DNA from: Paenirhodobacter populi
GTDB taxonomy: Bacteria; Pseudomonadota; Alphaproteobacteria; Rhodobacterales; Rhodobacteraceae
Reading direction: 5' to 3'
Length of the DNA stretch: 64,000 nucleotides
Assembly (NCBI RefSeq): GCF_004022215.1
Contig: NZ_SAUZ01000004.1
Coordinates: 124,001-188,000, forward strand
The notes beneath the pieces were generated by a model that worked only from the letters and a program-made list of their open reading frames with translations, had not been told where the DNA came from and ran no database searches. Positions within the stretch are counted from its first letter, which is position 1, and each line of letters begins with the position of its first letter. Below, piece after piece: positions 59,297 to 64,000 of the stretch. A program made the position numbers and the translations under genes.

Positions 59297-59334
59297 CGGT
59301 CGCCCTGCCTTGGGTCTTCTGAGCAGGGCGACCG
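59297..59334. terminator. 12-bp hairpin after the DUF932 gene
   Basis: CGGTCGCCCTGC (59297-59308), 14-nt loop, GCAGGGCGACCG (59323-59334), 20 bp after the stop. It may end or attenuate transcription before the small-gene run. No T tract. Confidence 0.55.
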
Positions 59335-59455
59335 TCACACGGTATCGCGGTGCTGACCAGCGCCGGGTACCGGTATTCCCCTTTTTTCGGCCAATCTCCC
59401 CCATTGCTGATCTGACAGCAGGGCAGGGGCTGGCCGCAATCCCATGAGGATCGAG

Positions 59456-59659
59456 ATGCAGACCTTTGACGACAAGGTGGACGCAGCCGTCCACGCAGCC
59501 TTCATGGCCCTCGGGCTTTCGGCCGGCAACCATATTGATCTGGCGTATCGGCTCAACGATTTCATCACCCAGGAATTCCAGTTCGATGTCACGGAGGATG
59601 ATGACGATGAGGACCTGTCATCCGCGGCCGCCGGACCGGGAGGGCGCTGCGATGACTGA
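59456..59659 (+). CDS. Small acidic hypothetical plasmid protein
   Basis: 67 residues from the ATG at 59456 (GAGG 6 bases upstream; ATG 59444 is in frame). MQTFDDKVDAAVHAAFMALGLSAGNHIDLAYRLNDFITQEFQFDV then a poly-acidic tail (TEDDDDEDL). No family name known. It overlaps radC by 8 bp. Confidence 0.75.
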   Translation: MQTFDDKVDAAVHAAFMALGLSAGNHIDLAYRLNDFITQEFQFDVTEDDDDEDLSSAAAGPGGRCDD

Positions 59660-60092
59660 GCAGGAAAAACGCACCATTACCGAGGCGAGGGAGATCCTGC
59701 TACGGCATTTCAACCGCAACCCTGTTCTCGCCTCCTGGCAGGCCGTGCTTGACTATTGCTCTCTGACCGTTCGCGGCGAGCGGGAACGGCTGCATGTCCT
59801 GTTCCTCGACCGCAAGAACCGGCTCATCGCCGATGAGACGGTCTCGGTTGGCACGGTGGATCATGTGCCGTGTTATCCGCGTGAAGTGGTCAGGCGCGCG
59901 CTCCTGCTGAACGCCACAGCGATCCTGATCTGTCACAACCATCCCGCCGGGGATCCTGAGCCGTCAGAAGCCGATATCGCCATGACCAAAAAGGTCCGCA
60001 AAGCCTGTCAGGCGCTCGATATCACCCTGCACGACCATATCATCGTTGGAGCTGGGTTCGAGGTCAGCCTTCGCGCCAGGGGGGTGATCTGA
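59652..60092 (+). CDS. radC: RadC/JAB domain protein
   Basis: 146 residues from the ATG at 59652. The JAB metalloprotease-like motif is intact: upstream Glu (LIADETVSVG), ILICHNHPAGDPEPSEADI (H-x-H and Ser/Asp). It lacks the N-terminal helix-hairpin-helix of chromosomal RadC, as plasmid versions do. Its real activity is unknown; plasmid RadC genes often sit with anti-restriction and mobility genes. In an overlapping run with the acidic and 58-residue proteins. Confidence 0.92.
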   Translation: MTEQEKRTITEAREILLRHFNRNPVLASWQAVLDYCSLTVRGERERLHVLFLDRKNRLIADETVSVGTVDHVPCYPREVVRRALLLNATAILICHNHPAGDPEPSEADIAMTKKVRKACQALDITLHDHIIVGAGFEVSLRARGVI

Positions 60093-60268
60093 TGTTCAGC
60101 CATGCCTTTGATTTCGCCTTCGAGGTCACGTCGGCAAAACAGGATGCTTCAGACGTCACCCCGGCCATGCTCCGGCTGGCTTTGCTGCGCCGCGCGATCA
60201 CCGTGTCGGACGCTGAACTGGTCGAGGCTTGCGACTGTTTTGATACCGCGGAGGTCTCCCATGACTGA
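60092..60268 (+). CDS. 58-residue hypothetical protein
   Basis: Reads MFSHAFDFAFEVTSAKQDA, then a helical ATPAMLRLALLRRAI-like region and a C-terminus with two Cys (EACDCFDTAEVS). Its ATG overlaps the radC stop (TGATG) and its own stop overlaps the next start, so coding is supported by tight coupling. No family recognised. Confidence 0.75.
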   Translation: MFSHAFDFAFEVTSAKQDASDVTPAMLRLALLRRAITVSDAELVEACDCFDTAEVSHD

Positions 60269-60554
60269 TCGGGCAACCTTCCGGCGCCAGTTGCGCACCA
60301 TCACCGCCCATTTCCGGCGCTATCCGGATCGATCGGCGCCGACGACCCGGACCCTGGAATTCGCGTTCGAGACCAATCGCGATCATTCCGACGCGATGGC
60401 GGCATGTCTCATGCTGGATGCCTCAATCCGGCCCGGGCTCGATGAATGGAATGTCTTCGGCCAGGAGGTCTGGACGAGGAGCTTCGATCGCCATCGGGGA
60501 AAGACCGTCGAGCAGATCATCAATGAGATCTATCCCAAGGAGACGCAGGCATGA
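60261..60554 (+). CDS. 97-residue hypothetical plasmid protein
   Basis: MTDRATFRRQLRTITAHFRRYPDRSAPTTRTLEFAFETNRDHSDAMAACLMLDASIRP: basic start and helical core. Overlaps the 58-residue gene by 8 bp and the next gene by 4 bp (ATGA). No family recognised. Confidence 0.75.
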   Translation: MTDRATFRRQLRTITAHFRRYPDRSAPTTRTLEFAFETNRDHSDAMAACLMLDASIRPGLDEWNVFGQEVWTRSFDRHRGKTVEQIINEIYPKETQA

Positions 60555-60793
60555 TGCGCTTCATCGTGGAGGTCGTCGCTCTCGTGTCCTGGGATGACCT
60601 TGATCCCTACGATATCGATATTGAGGGCAACTGTGCGGTGGATGGCGCCTGGCTTGTCGGCGCAACGGATGCGGAAGCGGCTCTGGACCGCTTCCACGAC
60701 AAGGTGGCAATCGCCTTCCTTGAGGACTTCCTGATCTCGGTTCGACCCTATGGGTCGCAGGACAGCTTCAGCTCTTTTCGTGACGTCCTCTGA
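60551..60793 (+). CDS. 80-residue hypothetical plasmid protein
   Basis: MMRFIVEVVALVSWDDLDPYDIDIEGNCAVDGAWLVGATDAEAALDRFHDKVAIAFLEDF. AAGGAG lies 8 bases upstream. Acidic, mixed alpha/beta, unnamed. Last gene of the run that begins with DUF932; it converges on the HU gene across 21 bp. Confidence 0.75.
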   Translation: MMRFIVEVVALVSWDDLDPYDIDIEGNCAVDGAWLVGATDAEAALDRFHDKVAIAFLEDFLISVRPYGSQDSFSSFRDVL

Positions 60794-60814
60794 CGCAAGG
60801 CGCTGCGCCCGGTT

Positions 60815-61093
60815 TCAGACTTTCAGGGCATCCTTCAACGCCTTGGCCGGCGTGAAAGTGAGCTTCTTAGCTGCCGCGATGGTGACGGTCTCGCCGGTGG
60901 CGGGATTTCGCCCCTCACGCTCAGGCGTCTCCTTCACCTTGAATTTGCCAAAGCCCGGGATCGAAGTCTCTTCTCCGCCGGTCGCCGCGTCCGTCACCGC
61001 CTTGAACACGGCTTCGACAGCGGACTTGGCCTGGGCTTTGGTCAGTCCCTGATCCTCGGCAATTTTCGCTGCAATATCATTGATGGTCGTCAT
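60815..61093 (-). CDS. HU family DNA-binding protein
   Basis: 92 residues: MTTINDIAAKIAEDQGLTKAQAKSAVEAVF, GEETSIPGFGKFKVKETPEREGRNPATGETVTIAAAKKLTFTPAKALKDAL, with the conserved PGFGKF and RNPATG arm. It bends DNA and compacts the nucleoid; a plasmid copy may help replication or recombination. GGAG precedes the ATG. Confidence 0.95.
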   Translation of the reverse strand: MTTINDIAAKIAEDQGLTKAQAKSAVEAVFKAVTDAATGGEETSIPGFGKFKVKETPEREGRNPATGETVTIAAAKKLTFTPAKALKDALKV

Positions 61094-61240
61094 TTGTACT
61101 TACTCCGCGTTTCCATCGGTGAAGATGGCAGTTCCGCGTCACCTGCGGAATGCCGAAATCACAGCCGCTGCGAGTCTTTTCCGTTTTTCTGCCAAAGGCG
61201 ATGAGCGAAGTTTCACATCCAGCCGCCAGCATTTCCGGCC

Positions 61241-61531
61241 TCAGGGGGAGCGGAGCAGACGGCGCAACCAACCGGCCGGCTGGCGAGAGTTCGCCCTGTT
61301 GGGGCCGCCCACGCGGGACTTCCGGCGGCTCCCGAGCGCGGCTCGGCCGCTTTCGGTGAGGATATACCTTCGCGCCGTCACGATCCTGAACAAGCCCAGA
61401 TCAGTCAGTCGCTCCGCAATGGCATCGACTGCCTCGTCTGCGGTATCCGCAAGGGAAAGGATACCATCCGGGTTCTCGCTGGCCGCGCGCAATAGATGCA
61501 GCCAGTCCGGCGGCAGATCAGCCTCAGTCAT
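61241..61531 (-). CDS. Small winged-helix-like hypothetical protein
   Basis: 96 residues from the ATG at 61531. LADTADEAVDAIAERLTDLGLFRIVTARRYILTESGRAALGSRRKSR has the shape of a helix and beta wing with a basic tail, so nucleic-acid binding is possible. No family recognised. Confidence 0.65.
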   Translation of the reverse strand: MTEADLPPDWLHLLRAASENPDGILSLADTADEAVDAIAERLTDLGLFRIVTARRYILTESGRAALGSRRKSRVGGPNRANSRQPAGWLRRLLRSP

Positions 61532-61585
61532 GATCTTGCCTTGCGGCTTCACGCCGGTTGCGTCGGTCGTGAGCAGTTAAAGGTG

Positions 61586-62035
61586 TCATCTGACGACGAG
61601 AACCGGCACCGGGCTATGGGCAAGCACTTCCGCCGTCTGACTGCCGAGCAGCAGCCGTCCAAGACCCCGACGACCATGGGACGACATGCAGATCAGGCTG
61701 CAATCCCTGGTCTTCGCGGTCTCAACGATTGCCTCTGCAGCCAGGGAATTCGGCACGTGCACCAGCTCGGCGTAGACACCGATCTTTTCTGCGGCTTCCT
61801 GCGCTGATTTCAGGATTTCTTCGGCCAGTTTCTTCTGACTTTCCTCATAGCCCCCGTTGAGCTCGACGGGGGCAACCCAGGCGCCGCCGGCCGCTGCGGC
61901 ATAGATCGGAAAAGCTTCGGTCACGGTGACGATGGTCACCTTTGATCCGAGCGCTTTCGCAAGTGTCAGGCCATGATCGAGGCCTTTGGTCGCCGTTTCC
62001 GACCCGTCCGTGGAAATCAGGATATGATTGTACAT
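61586..62035 (-). CDS. Universal stress protein (UspA family)
   Basis: 149 residues from the ATG at 62035 (AAGGAG 5 bases upstream). MYNHILISTDGSETATKGLDHGLTLAKAL, then ICMSSHGRRGLGRLLLGSQTAEVLAHSPVPVLVV with the ATP-binding G-x2-G-x9-G-S/T pattern. Cytoplasmic stress protein. Divergent from the ParB-like gene. Confidence 0.93.
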   Translation of the reverse strand: MYNHILISTDGSETATKGLDHGLTLAKALGSKVTIVTVTEAFPIYAAAAGGAWVAPVELNGGYEESQKKLAEEILKSAQEAAEKIGVYAELVHVPNSLAAEAIVETAKTRDCSLICMSSHGRRGLGRLLLGSQTAEVLAHSPVPVLVVR

Positions 62036-62192
62036 GGCTGCTCCTTGAGTGTGCCGGGGAATACCTTGCTTTCGCTGGATCATCTCCTCTGTCGCATGCC
62101 CAACGGTGTTCGCCAAGAGTGATGGGGTGGTATGTGAAGCCTACGACGGCTGGGCCGGTGAGATGAGAGGAAGAGGAGGGTGGGGTTTCTGT

Positions 62193-62231
62193 GACGGGTC
62201 GGAGACGGGAGAGAGGCTCCCGGCGCCCGTC
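62193..62231 (+). ncRNA. radC-like RNA leader, copy 2
   Basis: Upstream of the ParB-like gene: outer stem GACGGG (62193-62198) with CCCGTC (62226-62231), inner stem GGGAG/CTCCC around loop AGAGG, preceded by a purine-rich AGAGGAAGAGGAGGG. It differs in sequence from copy 1 in the outer stem while keeping the pairing, which supports an RNA structure. Likely the same leader class. Confidence 0.55.
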
Positions 62232-62245
62232 GTGGAGAAGATCAG

Positions 62246-64000
62246 ATGGCCAAGGCCGTTCAGAAAATCACCCTCTCGCGCTCGCGCGACATCCCCTTCG
62301 ACAAACTGGTGCTCAGCCAGTCCAACGTCCGCAAGATCAAGGCGGACATTTCCATTGAGGAACTTGCCGAAGATATCGCGCGCCGGGGCCTGCTGCAAAG
62401 CCTCAACGTCCGGGCGCTGCTCGATGACGAGGGCAATGAGACCGGCATGTTCGACGTTCCGGCCGGTGGCCGGCGCTTCCAGGCCCTTGCGCTCCTCGTG
62501 AAGCAGAAGCGCCTGGCGAAGAACGCCCCGGTTCCGTGCATCATGCGCGAAGGTGAAAGCGATATCCTCGCCGAGGATGACTCGCTGGCCGAGAACACGC
62601 AGCGCGCCGCCCTGCACCCGCTCGACCAGTTCCGGGCGTTCCAGACGCTCCGCGAGAAAGGCCAGACCGAAGAACAGATCGCGGCCGCTTTCTTCGTGCC
62701 GGCGACCGTGGTTAAGCAGCGCATGAAGCTGGCCTCGGTCGCGCCGGAACTGCTCGAGGTCTATGCCGCCGACCAGATGACGCTTGAGGAACTGATGGCG
62801 TTCACGGTCTCTTCCGATCCCGAACGGCAGGTCCAGGTCTGGAACGCGGTGAAGGATACCTGGCAGCGCGATCCCCATCATATCCGCCGCAGGCTGCACG
62901 AGACCTCGGTCCGCTGCTCCGACCGCCGGGTGCGGCTCATCGGGCTCGAAGCCTATGAACTCGCAGGTGGCACGCGCACCCGTGACCTCTTTGAGGATGA
63001 CAATGGCGGCTGGATCGAAGATGTCGGCCTGCTTGATCGCCTGGTCAGCGAGCGTTTGAAGGCGGAGGCCGAGACCATTGCCACTGAGGGCTGGAAGTGG
63101 GTCAAGGCGGATGTCAGCTTCGAATATGGCCACAGCCACGGGCTGCGGAAACTGGTTTCCGCCTCGGCACAGCTGACCGAAGAGGAATATGCCATCCGCG
63201 AGGCGCTTCGTACCGAGTTTGACGAGCTTGACGGGGAATACGCCTCCCCCGATGGATACCCGGAAGAAATCGACGCTCGCCTGGGCGAGATCGAGGCAGC
63301 ACTCGAGGCCTATGACAACCGCCCCGAAACCTTCGACCCGGCTGAGATTGCGCGTGCCGGCGTGTTCCTCAGCATCACGCTCGACGGCAAGTTCGACGTC
63401 CAGCGCGGTTTTGTCCGGCCGGATGATGAGGCGCCGCAGGGCCAGGACGATGCTGGCGACAACGATTTGCCCGACCGCGATTATGACGGTCGCGACGGTG
63501 CATACGACGACCGGGCACCCGCGACCGTCGTTAGCGTGGGTGGGCAGCCTCCCGAGCCCGAGGAGGATGAAGGCGACGCGATCAAGCCTCTGCCGGATCG
63601 CCTGCTTTCGGAACTGACGGCGTATCGGACGATCGCCCTTCAGGACGCCGTGGCCCTGCATCCGCATGTCGCCATGACCCTGCTCCTGCACAAGCTGGTC
63701 ACCGATGGCTTCCGCACGGCGCAGGCGCGCTGCCTCGAAGCTTCGGTGCGCGCGGTGCATCCGTCGACGCCGCCGGAAGACCTGGCATCGTTCCCCCCGG
63801 CTCTGTCGATCGCGGAGCGCCATCAGGCCTGGCAGCAGGACATCCCGCAGGAGGACGATCAGGCCCTCTGGGACTGGATTGTGGGGCTTGATGAGGCGAG
63901 CCGACTGGCATTGCTCGCGCATTGCGTCTCCTTCGGCGTCAACGCGCAGCACGAAAAGCCCAACCCCTATAGCGGATATGGGCTCAGCGCGCATGCTCTG
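62246..64000 (+). CDS. ParB-like nuclease-domain plasmid protein (3' partial)
   Basis: At least 585 residues from the ATG at 62246 (GGAGAAG upstream), running off the window. ParB N-terminal fold: IPFDKLVLSQSNVRKIKADISIEELAEDIARRGLLQSLNVR, then GGRRFQALALL and LAEDDSLAENTQRAALHPLDQFRAFQTL with a ParB-type helix-turn-helix (RQKGQTEEQIAAAFFVPATVVKQRMKL). A long C-terminal part with an acidic region (about residues 398-440) follows. Such large ParB-like proteins are standard on Alphaproteobacteria plasmids; distinct from RepB. Role in segregation or anti-restriction is inferred. Confidence 0.88.
   Translation, partial: MAKAVQKITLSRSRDIPFDKLVLSQSNVRKIKADISIEELAEDIARRGLLQSLNVRALLDDEGNETGMFDVPAGGRRFQALALLVKQKRLAKNAPVPCIMREGESDILAEDDSLAENTQRAALHPLDQFRAFQTLREKGQTEEQIAAAFFVPATVVKQRMKLASVAPELLEVYAADQMTLEELMAFTVSSDPERQVQVWNAVKDTWQRDPHHIRRRLHETSVRCSDRRVRLIGLEAYELAGGTRTRDLFEDDNGGWIEDVGLLDRLVSERLKAEAETIATEGWKWVKADVSFEYGHSHGLRKLVSASAQLTEEEYAIREALRTEFDELDGEYASPDGYPEEIDARLGEIEAALEAYDNRPETFDPAEIARAGVFLSITLDGKFDVQRGFVRPDDEAPQGQDDAGDNDLPDRDYDGRDGAYDDRAPATVVSVGGQPPEPEEDEGDAIKPLPDRLLSELTAYRTIALQDAVALHPHVAMTLLLHKLVTDGFRTAQARCLEASVRAVHPSTPPEDLASFPPALSIAERHQAWQQDIPQEDDQALWDWIVGLDEASRLALLAHCVSFGVNAQHEKPNPYSGYGLSAHAL

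Noticed and set aside
62141-63994. 617-codon minus-strand reading frame
   Set aside because: It is the antisense shadow of the ParB-like gene; its residues are low-quality and the plus strand has a clear domain and ribosome site.
1-64000. CRISPR arrays, tRNA and rRNA genes
   Set aside because: No regularly spaced direct repeats, cloverleaf-like segments or rRNA signatures were noticed on reading; a tRNAscan or CRISPR search could not be run.

Overview
This window is GC-rich alphaproteobacterial DNA, most likely from a large plasmid or chromid of a Rhodobacteraceae member such as Paracoccus or Rhodobacter. The reasons are a repABC replication module (RepA/ParA, RepB/ParB, RepC), GTTC-N7-GTTC LexA boxes, EcfG-type promoters, HWE/HisKA_2 sensor kinases, and typical Rhodobacteraceae plasmid genes (DUF1403, DUF932, RadC, a ParB-like protein). 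The genus is an inference.

Layout. (1) 1-13.5 kb: a defence-like island. It holds a large ATPase cut by the window edge, a PAPS-reductase/DndC-like protein, a tight minus-strand operon (SF2 helicase, GHKL ATPase, PLD nuclease), an SF1 helicase, a uracil-DNA-glycosylase-like protein, a WGR protein and a HEPN-LOTUS protein. (2) 13.5-16 kb: a MarR/VOC/EVE cluster with paired operators, a possible tiny membrane peptide, and an Abi-type HEPN protein. (3) 16-19 kb: a ScpB-like/DUF1403 pair divergent from a tyrosine recombinase. (4) 19-23 kb: repABC with palindromic parS-like sites. (5) 22.9-28.8 kb: an SOS mutagenesis operon (SRAP, ImuA, ImuB, DnaE2) behind a perfect LexA box. (6) 28.8-32.5 kb: decayed DNA with LysR, SDR and kinase remnants around intact GIY-YIG and methionine aminopeptidase genes.

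(7) 32.5-54.9 kb: a stress cluster. It holds two HWE/HisKA_2 kinases, PRC-barrel and YciF-like proteins behind an EcfG promoter, a large catalase, a DUF883 protein with its own EcfG promoter, and an SOS-box-preceded radical SAM/TIGR03915/UdgX repair operon whose first gene is frameshifted. Also here are a TetX-like monooxygenase with a MarR repressor, transglutaminase-like proteins, a Crp/Fnr regulator, an esterase with a ribbon-helix-helix regulator, and small unknown families. (8) 55-57.6 kb: a UvrD-type helicase behind a third LexA box, and an XRE regulator. (9) 58-64 kb: plasmid housekeeping. A DUF932-RadC operon and a ParB-like gene (cut by the right edge) both follow a shared nested-hairpin leader that resembles the radC RNA motif; HU and a universal stress protein lie between them.

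Together the genes suggest an accessory replicon specialised in defence, DNA-damage tolerance and repair, and stress survival. All functional calls rest on reading motifs by eye; no database search was possible.
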